Assembly (NCBI GenBank): GCA_900539665.1
Contig: UQCV01000045.1
Location: forward strand, 1-19,695
Length of the DNA: 19,695 nucleotides
Reading direction: 5' to 3'
Source: an uncultured Succinivibrionaceae bacterium
Lineage (GTDB): Bacteria > Pseudomonadota > Gammaproteobacteria > Enterobacterales > Succinivibrionaceae
Made by a program: the position numbers and the translations under genes. Positions 7,231 to 16,165 of this stretch are shown piece after piece. Position 1 is the first letter of the stretch; each line of letters opens with the position of its first letter. Under the pieces are notes generated by a model, which was not told where the DNA came from, made no database searches, and saw only the letters and a program-made list of their open reading frames with translations.

Positions 7231-7951
7231 ATGCTTAAATTTAATAATCCAGCCCCAAGCCAAGGTTAGCCTTGGGCCAAGCTTATAAAACGTTTAGTTG
7301 TAATGTTTTGTTACCTAGTTTTACGGCTATGCTTTGCTATCGATTTTGCCATGATTTTTACCATCGAATTTTGGCGACCAACTTTGCATTATCAATTATG
7401 TCGGCGACCATTGGTATTTTTAAAGCATGTTTAATCCACTTATTAAAATTGGTTTTGAAATTGGTTTTAAAATTGCTTTAAAAATGTTTTAAGGCTCTTT
7501 CAAAGAACCTTGTAAACCTTTTATGGACTTTACTAAAAGGTTTTCAAGAATTATTGGGAAAATATTTTTGCATTCCTTATAAATCCCTGAAACAATCCGT
7601 TAAACAAAGCTTTTTACTGGCTGAAAAACAATGAGATTCTACCAAAATAGGTGCCTTTTGACTACTTTCTTTTAGTCGAGATCCTTTTAACCAAACCTAT
7701 TTTAACCAAGCTTCTTTTAGCCAAACTTGTTTTAATCTGGTTCCTCTTAACCAAGCTCCTTTTAGCGTGTCCCCTGTTAGCCCGGTATTTTATGGTAACT
7801 TCTTGTGTCAAGCTTTTAAAGCCTCCTCCTAAAGTAAAACCAAGTTCCCAAACTTTTATTGGTCTCATTTCACACTAAAGCCATATCACTAAAATTCTAC
7901 TAGTCTCACTCTAAGCTCGAACCTATTTCCCAACAACGCTCATTATTTTTC
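7231..7951. other. Repeat-rich intergenic region between dam-like gene and traD
   Basis: Small open frames on both strands here look like products of low-complexity sequence, not genes: no good start sites or family resemblance. Contents: a CCAAGG/CCTTGG hairpin (7260-7275); two GGCGACCA direct repeats near 7370-7410; AAATTGGTTTT repeats (about 7445-7480); a 10-bp hairpin with one mismatch (7491-7511); a 9-bp hairpin AAACCTTTT/AAAAGGTTT (7514-7522 with 7535-7543); and a degenerate 15-nt tandem array (7655-7789). Confidence 0.65.
7655..7789. repeat. Degenerate 15-nt tandem array, about nine units
   Basis: Units start at 7670, 7685, 7700, 7715, 7730, 7745, 7760 and 7775 in exact 15-base register, with a weaker one at 7655. 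Examples are TTTTAACCAAACCTA, TTTTAACCAAGCTTC and TTTTAGCCAAACTTG. The TTTTA-R-CC core is kept while the second half drifts. Both strands stay open over the array (an LLLTK-like or KRSLV-like pentapeptide), as expected of any 15-nt repeat, so this does not show coding. Confidence 0.75.
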
Positions 7952-9727
7952 TTATGCCTCTAGCTTTAAAAATGGCAAACGCCCTTTATACACGGTTGCC
8001 GCCCCAATACGCGCGATGTATTCCAAATCAGGTAAGTTGATAAAGGAGGAAGCGCCAATTAGAGGCACTTTTTCTTCTGAGGCTGATTCACTACGGGAAG
8101 TACTAACCTTAAGGAGATGTTCTGAATCTTGCGCACTTTGTGCGCTTTCTGTCCTAAAACGCACGCGCACTTCAGGCAAAGTTTCTGCGCAATATTTACA
8201 AGTTTCTGGGTCAATGATGCGCAGGGAAATCAAATTATTCATATTCCCTAATACTTGTCTCGCTTTAGCGGGACTTCCTAACCGCGCTTCAAAATCAGGC
8301 ACCGTTTGCGTCGCCACAAAAAGTCTAAAGCCGGCGCCACGGCCTTTATTTAAAAGTTGAACTAATTGCTCATTCGCAATTTCGGCAGCCTCATCCACAA
8401 AAATGTTAACCGGAGTCATCACTCCTTGATGGTAATTATATCTATTACCCGCCGTTGCCGCTAAATCCGCTAAAAATAACGAACCTAAAGCTCCAGCTGC
8501 CATAGGATCAGTTAAGGCATCAAGCCCGATATAAAGAACTTTTCTTTGGTCGATCACGCATTCAAAATCCCAAAACCGCGTATTAAAATCAGGTTCTTTA
8601 GGTGGCGTCAGCAAATCACCTAACGAACCACTCGTAAGAGTATCTAGAAGTGGCATCAAAGTCGCAATCATCTTGCCATAGTGCGTACTATCGTGGCGGC
8701 ATAAAGCGTATAAGGCCTCAAGCTCAGGACACACTGGAGTATATTTACGGTAAAACGTGTTATAGGTAGCTAGTAGTCTACCAGGAACTTTTGAGGTGGA
8801 TTTTAATAAAGCCGCCAGCTCCTCCCGCGCTTTAGCTGGGGTTTTGGCTTCTAAATAAGAACGAAATGCCTGAAAACCAAGCTCCATTACGCGGCCATCA
8901 GCGTAATAGCGTAAAAGTTTTAAAGTTGGGCGTTTACCGATTAAGAAGAGCCCTCCGATAATGACGTTTAAAGTAAGCTGCGCAAAACTTCTAAACGGAT
9001 CATTGCCACCTTTTGCGGTGGGCACTAGCTGGGCTAAACGCCCGGCAAGCTCCGTCGTACGCGTAAAGTTAAAAATCGGATTTAAGCCCACACTTTCTTC
9101 CGGAAAACCCGGATGAAAAAACAAAAAATCATTAGGATTTTGCTCGGAGGCTATGGTTTGAGCATGTTCCTTTAAAGCGCGGTCGCCTTTAGGATCTAAA
9201 ATTATTACCGCTTCCCCTCTTAATACCGCCTGCGCAATTAACACATCAAATAAGCGGGTTTTACCGGCCCCCGTGGTGCCGGCGATTAAAGTATGGCCAT
9301 TTAAAAATTCAAGGGGAATGTATAGGTCTTGATTGGGCGCTAACTCTTGCATAAAGAGTTGCCCTCGTTTGTTTGGATCCGCCATTGGTTTGGCGATGTC
9401 ACCATGGCTTTCTAACAAGGCGTGAAGTTTTTCAGTATGCTCCTTTTCCCAGATAAAACCGATCCCTAAATAAACTGCATTTGAGCGGGTATATTGTTTT
9501 AATTGCGCGAGGTTTAATTCAAAACCAGACTTTTGCCCCCGAAGTAGTCTTTTACGTAAAAACGCAGCCCGGGCTTCCTCCGTCCTAATTGCGCTTAGCA
9601 TCATGGCCGGCCCTAAAAAGAAAAAAGTTTCCCGCGTTTGCCACGCACAGGGAATTAAAAGAAGCGTCGTGCTTAAAGGAAGCACGGATCTTAAAGTGTG
9701 AAGCCATAGAGTTTTATCTAAATGCAT
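7952..9727 (-). CDS. traD: Conjugative coupling protein TraD (type IV secretion ATPase, SXT-like)
   Basis: A 591-residue inner-membrane ATPase that links the relaxase-DNA complex to the type IV secretion channel. Two N-terminal hydrophobic segments (about 12-28 and 34-46) anchor it; the rest is a cytoplasmic VirD4/TraD motor. Walker A is GTTGAGKT (150-157), followed by the ILDPKGD segment typical of coupling proteins; Walker B is VNIFVDEAAE near residue 445, followed by a sensor-like LFVATQT. Size and motif layout fit the TraD of SXT/R391-type elements better than F TraD, which is longer. ATG 9727 has GGAGG upstream at a rather long 12-base spacing. In SXT elements traD directly follows traI; here traI lies 1.6 kb upstream with a foreign + strand esterase gene between them, so the usual pair is interrupted. 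Confidence 0.92.
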   Translation of the reverse strand: MHLDKTLWLHTLRSVLPLSTTLLLIPCAWQTRETFFFLGPAMMLSAIRTEEARAAFLRKRLLRGQKSGFELNLAQLKQYTRSNAVYLGIGFIWEKEHTEKLHALLESHGDIAKPMADPNKRGQLFMQELAPNQDLYIPLEFLNGHTLIAGTTGAGKTRLFDVLIAQAVLRGEAVIILDPKGDRALKEHAQTIASEQNPNDFLFFHPGFPEESVGLNPIFNFTRTTELAGRLAQLVPTAKGGNDPFRSFAQLTLNVIIGGLFLIGKRPTLKLLRYYADGRVMELGFQAFRSYLEAKTPAKAREELAALLKSTSKVPGRLLATYNTFYRKYTPVCPELEALYALCRHDSTHYGKMIATLMPLLDTLTSGSLGDLLTPPKEPDFNTRFWDFECVIDQRKVLYIGLDALTDPMAAGALGSLFLADLAATAGNRYNYHQGVMTPVNIFVDEAAEIANEQLVQLLNKGRGAGFRLFVATQTVPDFEARLGSPAKARQVLGNMNNLISLRIIDPETCKYCAETLPEVRVRFRTESAQSAQDSEHLLKVSTSRSESASEEKVPLIGASSFINLPDLEYIARIGAATVYKGRLPFLKLEA

Positions 9728-9819
9728 AACCGCTTAAAGCCTCCTAGCCAAGATACTAGTAAATCCTAAAACTAATTACCTAAAAGCCCAACTGTAACTT
9801 AAATTTTAGTTAACCCTTA

Positions 9820-11247
9820 GTGGTCATCCGATATGACTTGGCAGTAAAAATTTCTAATTTGGACTTTATAGCTATTGTGGCTAATGAATTTTGTGCGCAC
9901 ATGCCACAAGTAGGCTTTTTAGGACAAAAGGCGTTAAAAAACACTTCTGAAGACTCTTTATGCTTAAATATCTATCGCCCGAAAAATATTGATCCGAACT
10001 CTAAGCTTCCAGTTTATGTTTGGATTTTTTGGGGCGCTTATGTCGCAGGTGATGGCGCGCTACCTTATTACGACGGTACTTCCTTTGCTAAAAACGGCGT
10101 TATACTCGTAACCATTAATTACCGGTTACACGCTTTAGGTTTTTATGCCTCTAAAACCACCTTAAATAAATATGGCACCACTGGTAACTGGGGCCATCTT
10201 GATATGATTGAAGCTTTAAGATGGGTGCAAAGCCATATTGAAAGTTTTGGTGGCGATGCTCAAAACGTCACTATCGGCGGGGAATCTGCCGGCAGCTTTG
10301 CCGCCTCAGCTTTAATGCTTTCTCCGTTAGCTAACGGCCTCTTTAACCGCACCATCCTTGAAAGTGGTACCATCCATAGTTATCCGTTTGTAAGTTTTGA
10401 TAGCATGGAAAATGAACAAACCGCTTTTAAAAATAGCGCCCGCTTAGAAAGACACTTTCATGTTCATGATAACGAGGCGGGATTAGAGGTTTTAAGACAC
10501 CAAGACCCAACCACCTTAGCATCACTTGTGCCTTATGACTACAGCTTCCTCCATAATAGCTACTCCTTCTTAAAACCTTACTTTGATGGAAAAGTCATCC
10601 CTAAAGAGCCTTATCGCGCCTTAAAAAAAGGACGCTTTAAAAAAGTTGATCTCTTAGTTGGCTACAATACCAATGAAGGCACCGCCTTTACTGATCCTAA
10701 GATCACAAAAGAAAAGTTCCTCTCGGCTTTGGAAGTTAATTTTGGGACTCGCCGCGCTAACGCCATCGCCAAACTCTATCCTATCGATGAACACCACAGC
10801 GCCTATATGCGGGCGAGCGAATTCATTGGGGACATGATGTTTAATTTAGGGATGAAAGTATTTCTTGATAATACCTCCGCCCCAAATACAGTTTTTGCCT
10901 ACCACTTTGACTATCTACCTTTAAAAGATAAAAAGTCACGCTTAGGTGTTGCGCACGCAAGTGAACTACCATATACGTTTAACAACTTCCTAACGCCACC
11001 TTCCGAAGAAGCCTCTCGCGTAGCAAACGAAACACACGGCCACTTTATTTGTTTTATTAAAGTTGGGAGTCCAAACTGCAATTTAAATCAAGCCAACAAG
11101 CCTTCTAATCTTACTTGGCCTATCTACGATTCAAGCCACAAACAAATTATGCGCTTTGGAAAACTCCCTACAATTGAGGAATTTAAACTCTATGACCGCT
11201 TAGACCAGCTTGAAACAATCTTATTAGGTGATCAAGGACCAAGATAA
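9820..11247 (+). pseudogene. Type B carboxylesterase, N-terminally truncated, probably decayed
   Basis: The 475-residue frame (nominal GTG start with no ribosome-binding site) is a carboxylesterase/para-nitrobenzyl esterase (COesterase, alpha/beta hydrolase). The triad is present: Ser156 in GGESAGS, Glu286 in YNTNEGTAF and His379 in GVAHASELPY. The SEDSLCLNIYRP block is also present at about residue 43. Similarity begins only around residue 15 (VANEFCAHMPQ); the expected first 50 or so residues with the FKGIPYA-type motif are absent and not found upstream. The oxyanion-hole HGG of the family is replaced by FWG (70-72, WIFWGAY). Truncation, missing start signals and the altered oxyanion hole together suggest a remnant or inactive protein. 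It is on the opposite strand to all neighbouring transfer genes, so it is probably cargo inserted between traI and traD. If a start near residue 28 is used, a product is still conceivable. Confidence 0.7.
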
Positions 11248-11295
11248 AGTAACTCTACTTTTTTTGGAGGACTAAGATTTACGTTTTGGTTTGAG

Positions 11296-11314
11296 GTGAA
11301 GTTCCTAGCTTCAC
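11296..11314. terminator. Hairpin between the convergent esterase and traI ends
   Basis: GTGAAG (11296-11301) and CTTCAC (11309-11314) form a 6-bp stem with a 7-base loop between two convergent genes. A TTTTT run follows about 15 bases later on the + strand. A weak bidirectional terminator is plausible. Confidence 0.35.
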
Positions 11315-11359
11315 GCCTAAGCTTAAGTTTTTGGTTTGTTTGGTGCAAACACTTGAATT

Positions 11360-14300
11360 TTAAGCTTTTACAATTGGGTTTTTACGCGGACGCCCACGTC
11401 CGCGCTTAACAGGTGGCGTCGCCACTTGTTGAGCCTCTTCCCCTACCCCTAAAGTTTTATCCTCGCTTCTGTCTAAAGCTTTTGCTTGCGCTTGGGCGGC
11501 TTTAGAAGTGGAGCTTTTTACTTTCGGTAAGCTTTCCTCATTTTCGGGGTTTAGAGCAAGAATTTTAGTTGTAGTATTAGCCTTAGCTACGGTTTCTTTA
11601 GCTGACGTTTTTGTGCTTTTACGTGGTTTAACCGCAGGCGCTCCGTCCTCTAACGCCGAAGAAGAATCTATTTCTTTAACCGTTTTAGCTTTAGGCCTAC
11701 GGCCTCGTTTTTTAGGGGAGGCTAAAGTTTTAACGCTTTTTAAATCAAGAGCATCCGCGTTTAAATCTTGAGTAAAACTTTCGCCTAACAGAGTATTAGC
11801 TAAAGATTCATCTAAACTCATGCTTGAGTCTAATAAGGTCCCGTTTTCAAGTTCAGTCTCTTTTTGAGCGTCATTATTCGTTTCATTTTCCATGGAGGCG
11901 CTAATTTTAGTAAGGTGTCTAGGCGTTGGTTTTAGCGCAAAAATACCCGTCGGCTCAACCTTAACCTTACTTCTGCGACGCGGTTTTTCCGTAAAAAGAG
12001 CTTTTCGGTTTTGGGCTAAATTAGAAGTTCCTAACTCTTTAATCCCACCCATATGACACGGCAAAGCAAAAAACTCCTGAGGCCATGAGCTTTTAGGGTT
12101 CGAGTTCGAAGCTTCCTTTAAGTCTTCCGCGCCTAGGTTTGCAGCTTGGCTTCCTTGATTTAAGGCTTCAAGGTCCAAAAAAAGGCTGGTAAAGGCATCG
12201 ATAAATAAAGCTTTTTCTGCGTTTTCATTTTTGGGGCCTGAATTCTTAAATGTAGATTTTGCTTGCTCGCTTTGGTTAGGTTGATTTTTATTAGGTTGAT
12301 TTTTATTAGGTTGATTTTTATTAGGTTGATTTTTATTAGCTTGATTTAGTTTAAGTTGATTTTCGTTAAGTTGATTTGGCTTGAGTTGATTTACTCCTTG
12401 GGGCTTAATCTTAGAGCTTGGCTTTAGAAAAGTCTTATCCGTACTCATTAGGGATGCGTTTAAAGTAATATCTTGAGGTTTGGGCTTACTATTTATGACC
12501 AAATCATCATGCATACTTTGCGCTTCTTTTAAGGTTTCTTGGGCATTTTTTTCATTCAAGGATCTCGGCACATAAGCGCCCGCTTCCTTTTTAGGCATAT
12601 CTATTGTGTGAAGCTTTACGAAAGCTAATTTTGGCGCCTCTAGAGCCTCCAGGTTATAAGCACCAGCCCCACCAAAAGTAACGCCATAATGACTAAAAGT
12701 CCCATAACTACATGTGTTATGACCATAATTTCCTTCCTTATTTATTGCTTGCCCTAAAAAATTGACCGCAACCTTAGCGGCTGGTTTTGAGTGGTTAAAA
12801 TCATAAGTTGGCGTGATTACGTGGGTTATAGGTTGACTTGATAAATCGGCCTTAGCCCACGCTCCCCCGATCCAAGGTGTGCTCACACCAGGTGGACTAA
12901 CACAAGGCGCGCTCATACAAGGGGCGCCAACATTAGACGTTTGAGTGAAAGCTTGATTTTGGCCCCCAAAAGCATACGACGCCTTAACACTATTAAATGC
13001 CACCGGGTTTAATTGGTCTCCCCACGCTTTAACTTGAGGCGTAGGCGCCGTTACTTCGCGCTCATTGGTCTTTTGCCCAACGTCAGCTATGACTGCCATG
13101 GAAGTTAAAAGATGCGCAGCAGCTTCTTCTACACTACTTTTTAAGTCAAGGCCCCCGTTGGCTTTATCGTTTGCAAGCTCGTTAATATCGTTTGAAGGAG
13201 CGCAAATATCGTTTGCAGTACCTTTTGAAAGGTCATTCGAAATATCATTGGTCGTGGTATGTGAGATGACATTTGGTCCGCCATAAAATTTGTCATTTGG
13301 TTCGTCATATGGGCCGTTATTTGTTGTAGTTTGAACTTGAGTCTCTTCTTGTGCCTGAGCTTGAGTTTGAGTTTGAGTTTGGGCTTGAGTCGATTCCTTC
13401 CCTTGCTCTTCCCTAGTAGTTTGACTTTCGGGCACAGAGTTTGGGGCAAACGCCCCTTCTAAGAAGATGCCTTCCCCCGCTAAAAGCTTAAGACACGCAG
13501 CAATCGTGATACCGCCAACTTCATCTTCATCCTCTGTCAAAGAAGCGCTTGGTGGGGGCAGTTCCTGCTCGCTTTGGGGAGACGCTATTGAGGCACTTGT
13601 ATTTAAGCTAGTTTGTGGTTCTTGAGCACTTGCTAGGTTTCTTTGGGCTCGCGTTTTAGGCTCAGATGGCGTTACATTTACGAACTCTTCCGAAAAAAAT
13701 GAGTTCGGATTAGCGTGGCTTGGGGAAACCTCTTTTGCAAGTGCCTCCGTTGGAGCTTCATTAGGAATGCCATTAGCATTTACGCTTCCCTTTAAATTTG
13801 CGCGAGCGCCGTCGTTACTTAAAACGCCTGCGGGGATGGAATTTGGGTCGGGCAGACGTAACTTACTTTTACCATAAAGAATAGTAAAGGCACGGTAGAT
13901 TTCAGGGTGCACTAAAGGTAATGGCGCCGGACGCACGGCGTCCCCTAAAAAATACTCCGGTCGTTCAATGAGGCAACCATGTTTTAAATATAAGGTATTA
14001 CCTATCGTTGCTATAAACGAGGACACCACAATCTTGACCCCGGGATTACGGTAAGCGCCAATCCCGCGATTTATCAATGCTTCCATAAAAGCTGTTTTAT
14101 CTCTAAAAGAAGGCGCTAGACCGGCTTTAATTAGAGGTCTTAACAGCTCAAGATACACATGGGTGTTAAGGGAGAGATAAACTTCTTGCCCCACAATAAA
14201 TAAAATCCCTTCTGGAGAGTTAATGAGTTCCGGAAACCTACGAAGTCTATCTTGAATAATTAAGATAAAACGCTCCAACGCCCCAGGTAATCTTCCAGGT

Positions 14301-15871
14301 ACCAAGCTCCCAAATCTGCGACTACCAAGGTCCGCTAGTACGCTACCGATATCAGCTTTTTTTATTAAGCTATAAAGGCGCCCCTTTTCTTGGCCGGTTA
14401 AAGCGGTAAAGAGTTCACAAACGCCGGCTGTATCCTTAAGAATCAAGTGCATGAAGTTTTCAGGGATAATGCGGCAAGCCATGATTTGCGCTAAAGTCTC
14501 ATGTGATTTACCGCGCCCGGCGCGATAATGAAAGCCGTATTTTGGGGCTTGGTAGTGCTGTAAAAATTCTGATAGTGAACACGCCACCGGATTCCACACC
14601 ATGCGCCCTGGCGTAAGTTCATCCCCAAAGTTATAAATCGCTTTGGGATGCACCGATCCCCAAAACGCTTCATCTTCACTCGTGTTTGCCTTAAAGCTCT
14701 CACTTGACGAGGTAGCTCTTGCGATTCCCTTCGCTTTAAAAGTTCCTGGCTCTTGTGACTTTTCCCAAGCCTTAGCCAGGTCTTTACTGTAAGCCGAGGA
14801 AGCTTCGGGTGAGGTTTCAAACCTAGTCCCTTGATTAAACTCGTTGTTTTTTGGGGACCCGGGATCTACGGTTTCATTTACGCTTGACTCAAAACTTGAC
14901 TCAAAGCATGAATTCGCGCTTTGATTTAAGCGAGTATTTAAGGCTTCATTTGGCTTTAGGTTTGGGGCTAACGCTTGAGTTTTCTGGGCGTTTGCACCTA
15001 AATTTTCCGCCATGTTTAATGCGTGAACACGGCTATTTGGGGCTAAATTATTGGCTACATGTAAGTTATGTGCCTGATTTGACCTTGTTTCTTCGTTTAA
15101 CCTATTATCGGGGTTTAACTTGTTTTTAGAGGCTAACTTCTTTTCTTGGTTTGATTTACCTAGGTTTAAAACATCATCACTCTTAGTGGAACCTACAGTT
15201 TTATCGCTATAAGTTGGCGCTTCATACGCAATACTTACCGTAAGGTCCGTGAGTACTTTACCGGCATCATGGAGAAGTCCGCCAGCAAAAGCGAGCAATA
15301 AGAAGGAGCGTAGATTTTCTCGGCGTTCTTTAGGGGTTAATCTAATATCAGCCGTTAAATCCATGGCGTATTGCAACGCTAACAAAGCTGTTTCGAGGCT
15401 ATGACGCATTAAGCCTGATGGTTCGTAATGGTGATAACATTCCGAAGCTGGTAAATCACCTATGTAGTCTGCAAAGCTTTTGATAAAAGGCCAAATCACA
15501 TCAGTCGCTTCAGCTTCTTCTAAGGGCAATAATTCTAAAATGCGCACGATGATTAAACGATGCTCTTGTAGAATTTGCGCACTCGTGCGAACTTTTACTA
15601 CTCCCGCACAATCGTAAAAGCTAAAGGAAGGTTGCTTTTTTAAAGCATCGTCCGCCTCCGTTGCCCGGGGCTTAGTTGATTTTTTAGCGTTATTTAAGGC
15701 GCAAGTAGTATTTTCTTCAAACAGCTCTTCCTTAAAAATCTGCGCCATTTTTTTTAACGACCTAATAGTGCGGCCGCAAGTTCTAGCGACTGCTCCTACT
15801 AGCTGGTATTTAAGACCAGGTCTTGGTTTTATCTGCGTATTTGAGGAAGAATGCTTTTGCAAAACCGCCAA
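11360..15871 (-). CDS. traI: MobH-type relaxase TraI with very long low-complexity extensions
   Basis: A 1503-residue protein whose folded part matches the TraI_2/MobH relaxase family of SXT/R391 elements, which nicks oriT and leads DNA transfer. The HD-type metal site is visible: H147/H148, H157 in SGLMRHSLETALL and H201-D202 in GGLLHDAGK. Residues about 223-395 are an Asn/Ser/Lys-rich insertion; the conserved domain resumes at MVWNPVACSLSEFLQHY (about 410) and continues to about 673 (LRLPDPN). The remaining 830 residues look disordered, with a TQ/AQ repeat (13351-13390), eight 15-nt units giving NKNQP (12279-12398), and basic patches: KPRRRSKVK (about 1300), KKRGRRPK (about 1388) and an AT-hook-like KRGRGRPRK at 1489-1497. 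SXT TraI is about 716 residues, so this is double length. The frame opens at TTG 15871 with AAGGA very close upstream; the next ATG is residue 42, so the start is uncertain. Confidence 0.85.
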   Translation of the reverse strand: MAVLQKHSSSNTQIKPRPGLKYQLVGAVARTCGRTIRSLKKMAQIFKEELFEENTTCALNNAKKSTKPRATEADDALKKQPSFSFYDCAGVVKVRTSAQILQEHRLIIVRILELLPLEEAEATDVIWPFIKSFADYIGDLPASECYHHYEPSGLMRHSLETALLALQYAMDLTADIRLTPKERRENLRSFLLLAFAGGLLHDAGKVLTDLTVSIAYEAPTYSDKTVGSTKSDDVLNLGKSNQEKKLASKNKLNPDNRLNEETRSNQAHNLHVANNLAPNSRVHALNMAENLGANAQKTQALAPNLKPNEALNTRLNQSANSCFESSFESSVNETVDPGSPKNNEFNQGTRFETSPEASSAYSKDLAKAWEKSQEPGTFKAKGIARATSSSESFKANTSEDEAFWGSVHPKAIYNFGDELTPGRMVWNPVACSLSEFLQHYQAPKYGFHYRAGRGKSHETLAQIMACRIIPENFMHLILKDTAGVCELFTALTGQEKGRLYSLIKKADIGSVLADLGSRRFGSLVPGRLPGALERFILIIQDRLRRFPELINSPEGILFIVGQEVYLSLNTHVYLELLRPLIKAGLAPSFRDKTAFMEALINRGIGAYRNPGVKIVVSSFIATIGNTLYLKHGCLIERPEYFLGDAVRPAPLPLVHPEIYRAFTILYGKSKLRLPDPNSIPAGVLSNDGARANLKGSVNANGIPNEAPTEALAKEVSPSHANPNSFFSEEFVNVTPSEPKTRAQRNLASAQEPQTSLNTSASIASPQSEQELPPPSASLTEDEDEVGGITIAACLKLLAGEGIFLEGAFAPNSVPESQTTREEQGKESTQAQTQTQTQAQAQEETQVQTTTNNGPYDEPNDKFYGGPNVISHTTTNDISNDLSKGTANDICAPSNDINELANDKANGGLDLKSSVEEAAAHLLTSMAVIADVGQKTNEREVTAPTPQVKAWGDQLNPVAFNSVKASYAFGGQNQAFTQTSNVGAPCMSAPCVSPPGVSTPWIGGAWAKADLSSQPITHVITPTYDFNHSKPAAKVAVNFLGQAINKEGNYGHNTCSYGTFSHYGVTFGGAGAYNLEALEAPKLAFVKLHTIDMPKKEAGAYVPRSLNEKNAQETLKEAQSMHDDLVINSKPKPQDITLNASLMSTDKTFLKPSSKIKPQGVNQLKPNQLNENQLKLNQANKNQPNKNQPNKNQPNKNQPNQSEQAKSTFKNSGPKNENAEKALFIDAFTSLFLDLEALNQGSQAANLGAEDLKEASNSNPKSSWPQEFFALPCHMGGIKELGTSNLAQNRKALFTEKPRRRSKVKVEPTGIFALKPTPRHLTKISASMENETNNDAQKETELENGTLLDSSMSLDESLANTLLGESFTQDLNADALDLKSVKTLASPKKRGRRPKAKTVKEIDSSSALEDGAPAVKPRKSTKTSAKETVAKANTTTKILALNPENEESLPKVKSSTSKAAQAQAKALDRSEDKTLGVGEEAQQVATPPVKRGRGRPRKNPIVKA
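12279..12398 (-). repeat. 15-nt tandem array inside traI (NKNQP repeat)
   Basis: Four identical units GGTTGATTTTTATTA begin at 12279, 12294, 12309 and 12324, followed by four diverged units in the same 15-base register to 12398. On the coding strand they give an Asn/Gln/Pro/Lys pentapeptide. Identity of the first four units indicates recent expansion. Confidence 0.9.
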
Positions 15872-16165
15872 TGTTCCTTATGCCTTAAAGACTTTAGGTT
15901 CAACCTAGGTTGTAAGGTTCTTCCCTTAAGTCTTTTAATTATTAGAAACTCAAGTCTTAGAGTTCGTGGCTCTAAATTTTTTTGCTATGAGTTTTTACTA
16001 TGAATTTTTACTAAAGTTCTTTTACAAGGAGTCCTTTTTACTAAAAGTTACTTCGCCTTAGAACTCTTTTAGTAAAAATCTTTTAAAAGCCTTATTTCTA
16101 AACATTTTAATTAAGGACAAACAACAGGCCCTAAAGCCTGCTGTTTGTTAATTTTCAAGCTTTAA
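15872..16165. other. Intergenic region between cobS-like gene and traI with a long inverted repeat
   Basis: No gene. It contains an AACCTAGGTT palindrome (near 15905), TTAGAG/CTCTAA followed by ATTTTTTT on the + strand (about 15957-15983), repeated TTTTTACTA words, and a long inverted repeat: ATTTTTACTAAAGTTCT (16004-16020) pairs with AGAACTCTTTTAGTAAAAAT (16060-16079) apart from a 3-base bulge, with a CTTTTTACTAAAAG palindrome (16034-16047) inside. The traI promoter was not recognised. Confidence 0.6.
16118..16147 (-). terminator. Hairpin terminator after the cobS-like gene
   Basis: CAAACAACAGGC (16118-16129) pairs with GCCTGCTGTTTG (16136-16147) with one mismatch and a 6-base loop, starting 19 bases past the minus-strand stop. 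The following minus-strand sequence is only moderately T-rich, so strength is uncertain. Confidence 0.55.

Noticed and set aside
7231..7263. Upstream TTG start for the dam-like gene
   Set aside because: It would add 11 residues unlike the family across a perfect hairpin; the family N-terminus begins just before FVKWAGGKR.
7651..7878. Overlapping small open frames on both strands as membrane or basic peptides
   Set aside because: They arise from the 15-nt repeat, which keeps all registers open; there is no ribosome-binding site and no family resemblance.
12279..12398. Regular repeat array as a possible CRISPR
   Set aside because: The period is 15 nt with no spacers, and it is in frame inside traI, where it encodes an Asn/Gln-rich repeat.
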